Shown: positions 48,900-60,134 of the stretch, piece by piece
How the letters are laid out: every line of letters begins with the position of its first letter
Numbering within the stretch: position 1 is the stretch's first letter
Source of the DNA: Metellina segmentata
Taxonomy: Eukaryota > Arthropoda > Arachnida > Araneae > Tetragnathidae
Direction: 5' to 3'
DNA: 64,000 nucleotides
Assembly (NCBI GenBank): GCA_947359465.1
Contig: OX375872.1
Coordinates: forward strand, 128,189,337 to 128,253,336
Made by a program: the position numbers and the translations under genes
Notes under the pieces: model-generated
The model's input: only the letters and a program-made list of their open reading frames with translations
Databases searched by the model: none
Told to the model about the DNA's origin: nothing

Positions 48900-50645
48900 G
48901 AGATATCGTCAGCTGATCAGTGGCATCACGTTTCTTCAGCTGACAATCCAGCGGACCTGATTTCCCGAGGCTTGGAACCGGAAAAAATTATTCATAATGA
49001 CCTCTGGTGGAGTGGTCCTAGGTATTTACACAGTGACACAGTTCCTTGTGATTACAAAACAATTCCTGGTGATTGCAACGAACACTATATATCTGAACTA
49101 AAAACTGATAAGGTTATTGATAAGTGTTTTATTAATACAACGATTTCTAGTACAGTTTTGATCACTTGTTAAATGTTAGTAGCAAGTATAGTAATATAGT
49201 TCGAGTATTAAGCTATGTTTTCAGATTCACTTCTAATGCAAGGCATCCGGATCAGACGAGGACAGGTCCTCTAAATGTGGAAGAAATCCAGCATGCAGAG
49301 GCATTACTGGTCAAGGAGTGTCAAGGCCAGTATTTCTCAAAGGAAATAAGGGACATTAAGGTTAAAGGTGAGGTGGAGAAAGGTAGTAAGATAAAGCAAC
49401 TCCACCCATTTATTGATAAACATGGTTTATTACGAGTTGGTGGTAGACTCGGTCATTCAAATTTAAAATTTGATAAAAAGTTTCCCTTGTTGTTACCCTC
49501 AAATAATAAGCTAACATGTATAATTGTAAATCATTATCATAAGGTTAATTTCCATTGTGGTCCACAGTCATTACTATATAATGTTCGTAACAAGTTTTGG
49601 CCATTAAATGGTCGAAATATTTGTAAGAAAATTGTCCACGAGTGTGTTACTTGTTTTAAAAGCAAACCAATTCCAGCACAACAAATAATGGGTGATCTTC
49701 CTAAAGAAAGAATCACTGTAGATTTTACATTTAATTCTACTGGTGTTGATTTCTGTGGACCCTTCTGGATTAAATATAAAAACCAAAGGAAAGGTACCTT
49801 ACAAAAAATTTATGTATGCATATTTGTATGTATGGTTACAAAGGCGGTTCATTTGGACCTAGTAACAGACTTAACGTCTACAGCTTTTATTGCTACATTG
49901 AAACGATTCTTTGCACGAAGAGGTAAAAGTTCAAAACTCTTTAGTGACAATGCCACAAACGTTACAGGTGCAAACTCTGAGTTAAAAAAGCTGATGAAGT
50001 TGGTAACTGAACCAAGTAAGGATTTGGCAGGAAACCTTACTTCCGAAAACAATTGAATGGAAATTTCTTCCGCCCAGAGCTCCCAATTTCGGAGGAATTT
50101 GGGAAAGCGGTGTTAAAAGCTTTAAATTTCATTTTAAGCGTGTTGTAGGCAAAACTCAATTGACATTTGAGCAGTTCCTAACAGTAACTACCCAAATTGA
50201 AGGAATTTTAAATTCCCGCCCATTGACAACCTTAACGTCTGACATTGACGACTTAGAAGTTTTGACCCCAGATCATTTTTTGATTGGTAGGCCAATCAAT
50301 TCTTTAATAGAGCCGAATCAAACTGATATGAATGACAATAGATTAAAATTATGGCAAAGAGTGACAAAATTCGTACAGCTGATTTGGAAACGGTGGAGCA
50401 ACACTTATTTGAGCCACCTACAAAATAGGTCAAAATGGATAGTTGTTAAGGATAATCTAAAGATTGGAGAAATGGTCTTGATCAAAGAAGATAACGTGCC
50501 CACTGCAAATTGGATACTTGGTATAATATCTGAGGTATTTTATGGTAAAGATGGAAAAGTACGTGTTTGCAATGTAAAAACTAAATTGGGCTTCTTTAAA
50601 AGACCAATATCTAAACTTTGCTTATTGCCTATAAATGTTGAGTAA
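48900..50645 (+). pseudogene. BEL integrase
   Basis: HHVSSADNPADLISRGL (about 48925) marks the end of the RNase H/integrase link. A new frame from 49166 holds the zinc site (HYHKVNFHCGPQSLLYNVR, CVTCFKS) and the core with GVDFCGPFW and LFSDNATNVTG, the first two Asp. After a break near 50056 the third residue lies in GGIWESGVKSFK (about 50090), then LNSRPLTTLT and the tail FLIGRPIN to LCLLPINVE at 50645. Two frame breaks make it inactive. Confidence 0.88.
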
Positions 50646-50873
50646 AGGCAATTGTTGTGAGTTAATTTCTAATATTAATCCATTATTGATTGTGATATGT
50701 ATGTGAGTAATTGTTGATATTCAAGTGTATTTACAGTCCATTTTAATTATTTATTATTACATTTATGTCTGATTCATTAGTTTTTACTGTGAGAATATTA
50801 TGTTGGAATATAATTTAATATTGTTTAATTATCTTAAGATATCATTGAATCGGTACATTCAACGCCGGGCGGT
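50646..50873 (+). other. BEL 3' untranslated segment
   Basis: AT-rich. It ends with AACGCCGGGCGGTA, G-rich and in the position of the polypurine tract before TGTTGTGGCCC. Confidence 0.5.
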
Positions 50874-51975
50874 ATGTTGTGGCCCACCAGATGGCAGTAC
50901 CCATCCCTGTACGGGGGATTTTGTTATTGTTTACTTTGACTAGCGCGTCTTTTTAGTAATGGCTCTTCGTTACGTGGACGATTCTATTTAGGACCGTAGG
51001 GAGGTCGGTAGATATTAAACTCGTGATAAGTGAATCGATTCTTCAGTTTGATTCTTTCGTAACTTGTTTTGATCATTTGATCTACAGTGAGCTATGATTA
51101 TTTACTTGTCTGGTAGTCTTTTTTTGTGTGTCTTCTATGATTTTTTAAAGCAGATTGATGGAATGTATGATTGATGGAAGGGTACTTATACTTTAAAGAG
51201 CTTCTTTTCGTGAAGCAACGTTGGCCTAATGGCTAAAGTCACCCACCTTCAGATTAGCGTCGGCAGCGGAGGATGACTTCCCGAGTTAGAACCCAGCTGG
51301 CGGAAAAATTTTTAGATCCTCCAAATTATTTTTAAAAAATTCCAATTTAATTCCTTTTCATTCAAATTTACTTTTCCTAATTTTTAATACCCTTTTCATA
51401 TTTTTCCAAGCTTCCGTTGATTTTACATAAATAATCTAAGAACCACTCCTGAACTCACTACCAGCTGATATTTTTCCGCCCCTCTGCCGTCCCCTTTGCT
51501 TTAGGATGATGGTGTCGTATCCACCGCTGGCTTAGGACCATTCTGATGTAACAAAAAGCATACATAAAACACTAACTTATATAATTATTAACTTATATAA
51601 TAAAAGGATACAATTTTCGGCTCCCACCTCTACCCACCCATTGCCATGGATCTGAAAAGAAAAGAAGAAAGCAGAAAGGAAGAGATAAATCGCCAACAAC
51701 TATAAACCTTGATGACATACGTATCTAGGTCATGTGATCCGATTAGCCGATCAAGTTGGACTTGCGTAAAGTACTATCATGGGATTGAGGCGCCTGTCCT
51801 CCCCACGGTCCTAAATAGAATCGTCCACGTAACGAAGAGCCATTACTAGAAAGACGCGCTAGTGTTTACTTTGAGGGAGTTAGCGTCCCTCGAGAGCGTC
51901 AGGTGGTTGAGTGTCCCACACCAGCGCTAGAGTTTTTATGAGAAATAAAGATTAAACTGGTAATCTATTTGTGAG
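50874..51975 (+). repeat. BEL 3' LTR, interrupted by a MITE
   Basis: Starts TGTTGTGGCCCACC. The sequence runs to 50938, breaks, and resumes at 51874 (AGGGAGTTAGCGTCC) with AATAAAGATTAAACTGG, a likely polyadenylation signal. The right border is approximate because no other LTR copy is present to compare. Confidence 0.65.
50939..51863. mobile_element. 925-bp MITE with 10-bp target duplication (Mutator-like)
   Basis: The ends ACTAGCGCGTCTTTTTAGTA and, inverted, ACTAGCGCGTCTTTCTAGTA pair for almost 60 bp through GGACGATTCTATTTAGGACC. GTTTACTTTG flanks it on both sides (50929-50938, 51864-51873). A 9-11 bp duplication is typical of Mutator elements. Inside, 51222-51300 looks like a decayed tRNA-type promoter. 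No transposase. Confidence 0.88.
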
Positions 51976-51979
51976 TTAT

Positions 51980-52445
51980 TGAATACTTATCCAAAAGGAC
52001 TGTCAGCACAAAACCCAGACCAACCAGTCGACAAATGGAGCAATCACTTATTGGATGATCGAGGGAGGTTCCCACTAACCAGTTGGATGTCTGTAACAGT
52101 GGTTGTTGGATCAGTACTCGCATGTCTTACAACACGTCGATTATCTCTCGGTACGTTTTCTCTAGGCCTTCGTGAGCCTGGTTGACGCTAGTATGTGACT
52201 TGTTGTATCCACCGCTGCCAACAGCGTGCAACAGTAACATCACTACAACCAATATGTTGCGCAATCGGTTGATTAGACCATCCAACCTACTCGGAGGCAA
52301 ATTACTCGTCCACTGTCAAACATTCCCAGTTGCTTAAATTGCTTGCGATCTTTCTTCCGAGGCATAACTCAATGAGAAACGATGTAACCAACACAACAAC
52401 ATGAGTCGAAATGAATTTGCTGTGCTACTGGATGTCCTTTTATGA
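51980..52445 (-). pseudogene. Tc1 transposase, N-terminal half
   Basis: On the - strand MPRKKDRKQFKQLGMFDSGR starts at about 52365 and gives the first helix-turn-helix. Another frame gives QPIAQHIGCSDVTVARCWQR, the second, then RRVVRHASTDPTTTVTDIQL. It breaks at the BEL border. The C-terminal half is at 45430-46075. Confidence 0.8.
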
Positions 52446-54716
52446 CCGGGTATGCATAGTGTTTGAGAGCTGCTCTTGCACGTGGGGCATGCTCAAACGA
52501 TTCTGAAAATTTGATCAATTTGAACACGCAAATGTACTACTCCACCAAATGTAATTTATACCTGTCTACTCTTTCAGGATGCACCTTTTTTGTCTTTGAG
52601 ACACATATACATATAAAATTTCTATTACTTTTTCCAAATTTCTTGTATTAATATATATTTTACGATTTAAAAATATGACATTATTATTTTATCAGATAAA
52701 GGGGTTGCCAGGATTTTATTTTTTAAAGAGGGTGTAGTAACAAAATTCGGTAATCACTGGCCTACGAAATACTATCAAAGAGATGATAATAAAAGTTTAC
52801 GATCTTCCAAGCCCGTAAGTCAACCCTGGATCATACAACGCAAAATGAGCAAATCGGCTGTGGCTGAAACATTTTAATGAAAATTAATTTTTAAATAGAT
52901 CATATATAGTAAGGAGGAACTGTCAAATATTAGGTGTACAAAATCTATATTTTATTTGAATTGAATTTTAAAGTTCAAGTACACTTAAATGTATATTTTT
53001 TAGCACTTACAGTAGTCTGTTTGAGATCCTATATTTCAATAAGTTATTGACACAAATAAAATTCTTTATATTGTTAAATTCTTCAGCAAAAGGTCTATTA
53101 GAAAATGTCAGAATATAGTATTATATCTGTCACTGCTCATTCTCAGGGATCAGCAAAAATAGAAATTTTGCCTATTTGATTCAAATTTCAAATTGCTCTA
53201 GTACCTCCAAAGATGGATAGTATAAAAAATTATTCTAAACAAAGCACTTCTATCTAAAAGTTTGATATAATTTAGTGATTGTGCTTCTATTCCTTAGTTA
53301 AGAAAAAAAAATAATAAAAAAATAAAACAAATTGAAAACAACTAATTTTCTATTTTTTTAAATACAAATTTTATTGTGAAGGACAACTCCGAAAACCTCA
53401 CGATCTTTCTGTATTATGTGTCAAGATGTATATTATCTGTCCTGAAATTTTCATCATTGTAATTTGTTTATTTTCGTCCCAGGAACAATTAACTAGATGG
53501 AAATTATCGTTTTATTTTACCGTATGATGAATTATAAAAGGCGGGAATACGCCAGTAAGGCATCCATTTCCGCCTTTGAAAGAGATTTAATTCTTTTAAG
53601 TGCAGATAACCGAATAAATAAACACTATTAAATTAAAAAGATATTATTAATGTGCTTGGTTTGCTAAACCAAAAGCTTTCGAACACCGACGAATGTTCTA
53701 TGGCAGTCCAGAAGTGTTCCATCAGTGACCACAGCCATTACGGGAACGCGTAACTATCATTGATACATTCCTATTCCCAATTGTACGTCACAAATTCTTG
53801 TTTCATATTTATCACAAACACCAGCAAAAGAAGTAAAGAATTTAAAAAGAATTCGGAAGCACCTAAAAAAAAACACGTTTGAATTATAGAAGATGCAAAA
53901 TGTAACACGGGAGTTTTACCACATAGTGAATTTGAAAAGGTAATTAGTTAAAAGTCATAATATGTATAATACTAAGTTGAAATTTTTAAGCTTGTTTTGA
54001 CACTGATTTTCCTACTTTTATAGTTCACTTGTTCAGTTAAAAATGATTTGGTATTTCTTTGTTGATTTAAGGTTTCATTATCTATTTAATTTCTGTTATC
54101 TCTCATTGAAGTTCTCGTAATATAGTACATTGTAGACTCTGAAGCAAATGTTGTGATTTTGATTTTATTATTGTTGCTTTAGAACTCAGATTACAATCCC
54201 GAAATTTTTTTACAAGTAATAAACATATTAAACTTATTCCTGGGAAATGTCGATTTTATCAGAGCTGTCCTTCATTTGATTTCTTATGCTTATTTAGAGA
54301 AGAAAATTGTTATTTTTTTTATTTTCGTTAGCTATTTTGAAAATGAAAGAATTAAAATGCGACTTCCAAATTCTATTAGTAATATGATCATACCAAGCAG
54401 TGTAAATGGCATGAATTGCAACGATGTCTTAAAATTTCTTTAGCTTATAGAAATGTTTTTAATTCTGTAAAAATGACAATTTTCCATTTTTTGCTACTAA
54501 ATTTTAGATTAAATATGATGTTTAAAATTGTTATTGCCAAAGTGAAAAAAAAGAAAATTTTGCACAGATTATAAAGATGTAAAACATGTTTGTCTATATT
54601 AAGTTTTTGAGAAACAGAACTTCAAACATGCAATATTATAAGCGATCTCACAACTACTCTTAAAAGTTACAAGTCCTTAAAATGTCTCAAATTTCGAAAA
54701 TATTTAATTTTGAGCC
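52446..54716. other. No gene seen; AT-rich spacer
   Basis: Only short chance frames. AAAGGCGGGA and TTTCCGCCTTT (53537-53577) could form a hairpin. Confidence 0.5.
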
Positions 54717-54728
54717 TAAATTTTTTGG

Positions 54729-55040
54729 TAATGGTAATTTTAGTTAACGTCGTACTAAGGCAACACAACGAGCTATTGACGACGGTCCGGGATCAGTCCC
54801 TTAAGGAAAAGATCCGAGGACAACACCTCTTAATTTTGAACCACGGTCATATGACGAAGCAACACCTGATCTGGCACCCCACTCTCCATACTTCCACACC
54901 AACCCAACGTCAGGACTTCGTCAGGACATTTTAAGGTGAACCAGCCGCCTCAAAAGCATCCATGCCCGGACCCGGATTCGAACCAGTATCCTTTCGATCT
55001 AGAGGCAAATACCTTAACCACTACACCGGTTATTCGGCCT
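54729..55040 (-). mobile_element. SINE1 copy, full length, with target duplication
   Basis: On the - strand it starts GGCCGAATAACCGGTGTAGT with A box and B box (GGTTCGAATCC in inverse at 54973) and ends with the TTACCATTA tail. TAAATTTTTTGG flanks it (54717-54728 and 55041-55052), a 12-bp target duplication. Confidence 0.92.
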
Positions 55041-55144
55041 TAAATTTTTTGGATATCGTTATTTATGCATTAGCTAAACCTCATCAAATTTCATGAAAAT
55101 CCATTACCATGCGGCCACAGGTTTTTCCTGATTATTGCTCATTT

Positions 55145-55622
55145 CATGAGGAATGAAGCAACACTACTGGCTATTAGCGACAGTTCGGTAATGGTAATGG
55201 TAATTTTTAGTTAACGTCGTACTAGAGCAACACAACGGGCTATTGACGACGGTCCGGAATCAGTCCCTTAAGGGAAAGATTCGAGGACAACACCTCGTAA
55301 TTTTGAACCACGGTCTGATGACGAAGCAACACCTGAGCTGGCACCCCACTCTCCAAACTTCCACGCCAACCCAACGTGAGGACTTTCGGCCACGACAGAT
55401 TTAAGGTGCACCAGCCGCCTCTACACCATACGTTTACAAACATCCATGCCCGGACCCGGATTCGAACCAGGAACCTTCCTATCTAGAGGCTAACACCTTA
55501 ACCACTATACTGGTTGGTCGGCGGGAATCAATCTCGAAAGGAAATATCCGAGGACACCTCGTAAGATTGAACCACGGTCAGATGACTTGGTCACATGTGA
55601 ATTGGCATCTTAATCTCCAAAC
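55145..55622 (-). mobile_element. Older SINE1 fragment split by another SINE1
   Basis: GAAGCAACACTACTGGCTATTAGCGACAG on the left and GAATCAATCTCGAAAGGAAA with ACCACGGTCAGATGAC on the right are two parts of a diverged SINE1, separated by the copy at 55187-55522. Shown as one span. Confidence 0.7.
55187..55522 (-). mobile_element. SINE1 copy, full length, nested in SINE1
   Basis: Complete from GCCGACCAACCAGTATAGTG (inverse, right end) to a GGTAATGGTAATGG tail at the left. It shows the B box GGTTCGAATCC in inverse near 55459. Confidence 0.9.
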
Positions 55623-55628
55623 CCTTCC

Positions 55629-55952
55629 GCCGACCAACCGGTATAGTGGTTAAGGTGTTAGCCTCTAGATAGGAAGGTTCCTGGTTCAAATCCGGGTCCG
55701 GATGTTAGTAAGCGTGTAGTGTAAAGGCGGCTGGTGCACTTTAAATCTGTCGTGGCTGAAAGTCCTCACGTTGGGTTGGTGTGGAAGTTTGGAGAGTGGG
55801 GTTCCAGCTCAGGTGTCGCTTCGTCATCTGACCGTGGTTCAAAATTATGAGGTGTTGTCCTCGAATCTTTCCCTTAAGGGACTGATCCCGGACCGTCATC
55901 AATAGCCCGTTGTGTTTCTCTAGTACGACGTTAACTAAAATTACCATTACCA
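55629..55952 (+). mobile_element. SINE1 copy, full length
   Basis: Starts GCCGACCAACCGGTATAGTG, with B box GGTTCAAATCC near 55683, and ends ATTACCATTACC. It faces the preceding copy head to head. Confidence 0.92.
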
Positions 55953-56261
55953 AACATTTACAGACCACACACACACACGCCAATAAAAATTTCTTAGGCT
56001 AATTGATTGTATAAGATATTTTTCAGGAAAAAGCCTTCTGCAGATTAATAACGTAGAATTTGTTCAAATTACGATTAGTTTAACCTGCGAATCTAATGAA
56101 AATTTTGGTCGGAACCCCAACAAATTGATTGAATAAGCTGTTTTTGTGAATTAAAAAAAGACAGTTTCAGTTCATTATGTCCTTGAATGAAAGTCCTATT
56201 AAACAGTTTGAAAAAAAAAATTACGTAGTTCCAACCAATAATAATTTTTCCAATTTTATTG

Positions 56262-56597
56262 TTGCCGACCAACCGGTATAGTGGTTAAGGTGTTAGCCTC
56301 TAGATCGGAAGCTTCCTGGTTCGAATCCGGGTTCCGGCATGGATGTTTGTAAGCGTGTGGTGTAGAGGCGGCTGGTGCACCTTAAATCTGTAGTGGCCGA
56401 AAGTCCTCACGTTGGGTTGGTGTGGAAGTTTGGAGAGTGGGGTGCCAGCTCAGGTGTTGCTTAGTCATCTGACCGTGGTTCAAAATTACGAAGTGTTGTC
56501 CTCGGATCTTTCCCTTAAGGGACTGATCCCGGACCGTCGTCAATAGCCCGTTGTGTTGCTCTAGTACGACGTTAACTAAAAATTACCATTACCATTA
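56262..56597 (+). mobile_element. SINE1 copy, best example
   Basis: A tRNA-derived head (A box TATAGTGGTTAAGG, B box GGTTCGAATCC) of about 75 bp is followed by a body of about 240 bp and a tail of ATTACC repeats. CCAATTTTATTG flanks it (56250-56261 and 56598-56609). RNA polymerase III should transcribe it; a LINE must supply the enzymes. Confidence 0.93.
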
Positions 56598-56948
56598 CCA
56601 ATTTTATTGCTAAAACACCAATAATACCTTCCATTCAAGTCATATTAAGTTGATGTACAAAATTCCACAAGTTTTTGTGTTTTATGCTTTATGCTTTTAA
56701 AAGGGTCACAAAGATGTATAGAATAAAGAAGATAAAAAAAAGTTGTTTCCCAAAGTATACACTGCTGCCCCGTGGGCGCTGAAGGAATCTAGGGAGTAAT
56801 GGTGGCCCCAAAGAAAAGGACGAGGCTTTGAGGAGGAAAAGTGGGCGATGAAATCTCAAAAATGTATCACCATAAAATTTTTTAAACAAAGGCTTATTCT
56901 GTTCCCAGTTCAAAATCACTCACTACAGTGATCCATTCTCACAAAAAT

Positions 56949-56996
56949 TTGGCCCGTTGTGTTGTTCCAGTGTTACGTTAATTAAGATACCTACCA
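56949..56996 (+). mobile_element. SINE1 3'-end scrap
   Basis: GGCCCGTTGTGTTGTTCCAG then GTTACGTTAATTAA matches the last ~50 bp of SINE1. Confidence 0.65.
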
Positions 56997-57059
56997 AACA
57001 CAAAAGAATTTGATGCGAATAGCAACTTACAACTGGTTTTGTCCAAAAAACAAGGCGGC

Positions 57060-57240
57060 AGGTAGTTGAATTAACGTCGCACTAAAACTACGCAACGGTT
57101 TATTGGCAACGGTTTGGGATCAATCCCGGTGATAAAGATCTAAGGACAATACATCGTAATTTTCAACCAAGGTCCGACGACGTGGTCAACACCTAAGCTG
57201 GTACCCCGCTATCCAAACTTCCACTCCACGCCAACGACAG
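57060..57240 (-). mobile_element. SINE1 3' half, diverged
   Basis: GTTGAATTAACGTCGCACT, GGTTTGGGATCAATCCC and CAACACCTAAGCTGG follow the SINE1 3' half on the - strand. The ATTACC tail is not seen. Confidence 0.7.
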
Positions 57241-57484
57241 AGTGTAGAAAGTGAGTGTTAATATGTTTGCATTTGTGCACACTTCCAAATCAAACCTGTG
57301 ATTCTATTCTTTTCTGTTCATAGATTCAGTGGGGTGGCATGTTTTTTTCAACTATAAAAGAGCAGACTGCGAATAGTTTACAATAGAAATTTAAGGATGC
57401 TGATGACTACAATAGACTGTTGTACGCAAATTGGTAGCACAACACCAGGCGTATCCTTTTTATTAGTGAATATTTTAAATTTCA

Positions 57485-58115
57485 CTGGTTTATTCGGTTT
57501 TATGGAGCCAAGTCCAAGCAGCTTCAAGTAAATAGACATACACATTAGGACATTTTAACTGATACAGAAGAGTGAAATACACCCAGGTAGGCTGATTACG
57601 TGAAAGTTTTACTGCTACAGAAGAGAAAAATGCACCCAGAAAGCCAGGGAATCTGATTAAAGAAAGTTTTATTAATACAGATGAGAAATACACCCAGGAA
57701 GGCTGATTAGTGAAATGTTTTATTAATTATAGGAGAGAAATACGTCCAGGGAGACAAGGAATCTTATTAAAGAAATTTGTATTATGTATAGAAGAGAGGA
57801 ATACACCCTGTGAACCAGGGAAGCTGATTAAAAAAAAGCTTTACTGATACAGAAAAGAGAGAGAAACACTCACTGAGGTCATTAAGTTAAGTTTGATTGA
57901 TACAGAAGAGAGAAATACACATAGAGGACGGTTGATTAGGGGTGGGGGAAAGTTTTATTGATACTGAAGAGAGAAATACATCCAGGCAGGCTGATTAAGC
58001 AAACATTTATTGATTCATAAGAGAGAAATATACCCAGGAATGAATCGAAACTCCGCCGCCAGCATCTCGAAAGTTGATGACAAAGTGGGCAAACCCACGG
58101 TGGCCTCATCAACTT
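57485..58115 (-). mobile_element. SINE2 copy expanded by an internal minisatellite
   Basis: The right end is a tRNA-like head (inverse of GAATCGAAACTCC at 58042 and a TGGGTTTGCCC block near 58087). The left end is the tail (CTTGGCTCCATAAAACCG, inverse). Between them the SINE2 core is repeated about nine times, so the copy is 630 bp instead of about 250. Confidence 0.75.
57540..58030 (-). repeat. Minisatellite of the SINE2 core (~55-60-bp unit)
   Basis: TACAGAAGAGAGAAATACA with CCCAGG, GGCTGATTA and GAAAGTTTTATTGA recurs at about 57550, 57610, 57675, 57725, 57790, 57850, 57905, 57965 and 58015, with small length changes. Confidence 0.8.
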
Positions 58116-58785
58116 AAATGATTTTATTGACATTAAATCCAAAACAATGCGAGCAATCAACTTTTTTGTATAATTATTTTTTGATTACTTCATTTTAATA
58201 GCTTTATAATTTCAGTTCCAAGTTGTTCTATTTCCAAACTAGCTTTTGAAAATTAACTTAAATTAAATGCAAAAATATTGTGATGAAATTAGAAAATTAT
58301 GACACAGCTACACTTGTAATTTATTATTAGTTGAGATTATTTTCCAAGAGGGGGGTGGGTGCGGACGAAACCTGTGTTTCAGAATGGAGCGTTGAGGAAA
58401 ACAGTTTGGAAAACTGCCATAACGAATACGCTTCACACGTACAGCAACTAATTACTTTTGTGGTAAGGTCAAAGTACGCTTGAAATTTTAAAATAAAAAG
58501 AAATAAAATATAAAGGTAAAATAAGAAGGAACATGAATTTCTAATTAAAGTGTTCTGAATTATTTGTTCACAAGCGTCCATCGCACTCCGACAATTTCCC
58601 CACGAAATAGGAAAAAGCAATTATTATCCATCGCCAAATTTTTTTCGATTCAAGTAAATTAAATTCGAGAGAATGGGAAAACAAAATTCAGAGTTCATTG
58701 TCCCAAACTTCACACAAGGGTCACGTCATATTTTTCCTTTTAATGTCTAACGAAAATCTCTTTTCTCGGTCAAAGTTAGCGAACT
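58116..58785. other. No gene seen; AT-rich
   Basis: Short frames only (58327-58620 -, 58698-58889 +), none with a motif. Confidence 0.45.
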
Positions 58786-58845
58786 TGGATGTTTCTTGGT
58801 GCAAAAACGATTGTGAATTCGAAGTTCCAAACAGGTCATTAGCCC

Positions 58846-59061
58846 TATTCGGTGTAAGTTTTATGCATAAGAAACTCTCTTTAAAATAAAACCTATCACT
58901 TTATTTACAAGAAGGCTCAACCCGACTGGGGTTTTTACCAGAAGAACAACAGTTATATAGCAAACTGTCTAAATCAGAAATACAAACTTAGAGAATAACA
59001 CACCCCATACGGTACATTTGCCGATGCACATTGGGACAAATAGCTACTGATCCAACAATCG
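58846..59061 (-). repeat. Second Copia copy, 3' LTR
   Basis: On the - strand it starts TGTTGGATCAGTAGC and ends ACACCGAATA, following the LTR at 4182-4410 with about the same length. Directly upstream on that strand lies GATGGGGCCGA, a good polypurine tract (plus 59062-59074). Confidence 0.85.
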
Positions 59062-60130
59062 GCCCCATCAGTTGCTATCAAAACAAAAATTATCATATAA
59101 AAATTTTTTATTTAAAGCATCTTGAAATTTATTTATTAATAAAGGTTTAGTTAAACAATCAGCTCGATTGTTGTTAGTTCTAATATAAATTATTTTAACA
59201 GAATTTTCATCTACTAAATCCCAAATAAATTTATAACAAACATCCCCCTATATGCTTAGTTTTAAAATTTTCCACTGTATTCTTAGCAAAACATGGCTGC
59301 TTGATTATCACAAAAATGATTTGGTACGATGGAATGGGGAATAAGATTTAGTTAATTTATTATTCTGGAAAACCAGATTGATTCTTTAACGCTCTCACAC
59401 AGAGCCACAATTTCAGACTCCATGGATGAGAGAGCAATACACTTCTGCTTGCTTGATCTCTATGCAAACGCTACGTTATAAAAATAGTATATAACCGCTC
59501 GTCGAGTGACGGTAGGTTAAATCTGATCCCCAATTAGCATCAGAGTAGCAATCCAAATCAGATCCTGAAACATTAGAAAGATTAATTCTGTAATTTTTGG
59601 TCATAAGAACATAGTTTACAATATCAGCAACAATTTTCCAGTGTTGAAAAGTATATCCGTTGCAGAATTGAGACATTAAATTTCAGAATGTGAAATGTCA
59701 GGTCTGCTACGGTCAGCTAAAAATAGACAACCAATAAGTGTTCTATGAGGATATTTTTTCATCATATCATTTTCAATAATATCACTTTCAGGAATTTTGT
59801 CAGGGAGCATATAACCTAATTTGAAAGGAAGCTTTACCAATGACTTTGGTAGTTCAGAAAACTTAGTAATTAACCTTTCAATATATGTTAGTTGATGCAT
59901 ATATAAACAATCATAAAATGTTAATGTATTCAAAATTTACGCCCAATAGATATTTAGTCTGTCCAAGTTCAGTAACATCAAATTTTCTTTTAATTAATTC
60001 AACAGCTTTTTGAATTAAATAATTTGTTTTCCATACAAGATTATATCGTCAACATAGACGGTTAATGTAACATTACTTTTAAATTTATATACGTAATTAG
60101 TCCAATTAACAGTATAATTAGTTAAGTTAA
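59062..60130 (-). pseudogene. Copia RT C-terminal part and RNase H
   Basis: On the - strand RT shows VTLTVYVDDIILYG (YVDD at 60045-60056), YIERLITKFSELP and RTLIGCLFLADRSRPDIS near 59700. RNase H follows with DCYSDANWGSDLTYRHSTSGYIL (59476-59550) and decayed sequence to about 59100. Frames are broken at several places. Confidence 0.85.
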
Positions 60131-60134
60131 TTAA

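Larger units (their letters stand above)
46076..51975 (+). mobile_element. BEL/Pao retrotransposon, 5'-truncated, inside Tc1
   Basis: The order gag, protease, RT, RNase H, integrase, 3' LTR is that of BEL/Pao. The 5' LTR and leader are missing; gag begins directly against Tc1 sequence. The 3' LTR begins at about 50874 and ends near 51975 (approximate), enlarged by a 925-bp MITE. Stops and small indels show the copy is dead. Confidence 0.88.

Noticed and set aside
53537..53577. Hairpin AAAGGCGGGA/TTTCCGCCTTT as a histone-type 3' stem-loop
   Set aside because: The sequence differs from the histone stem-loop and no histone gene is near.
54973..55035. Possible real tRNA genes in the 55-57 kb cluster
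   Set aside because: Each tRNA-like block is followed by the same SINE body and tail and flanked by target duplications, and the acceptor stems do not pair well by eye.
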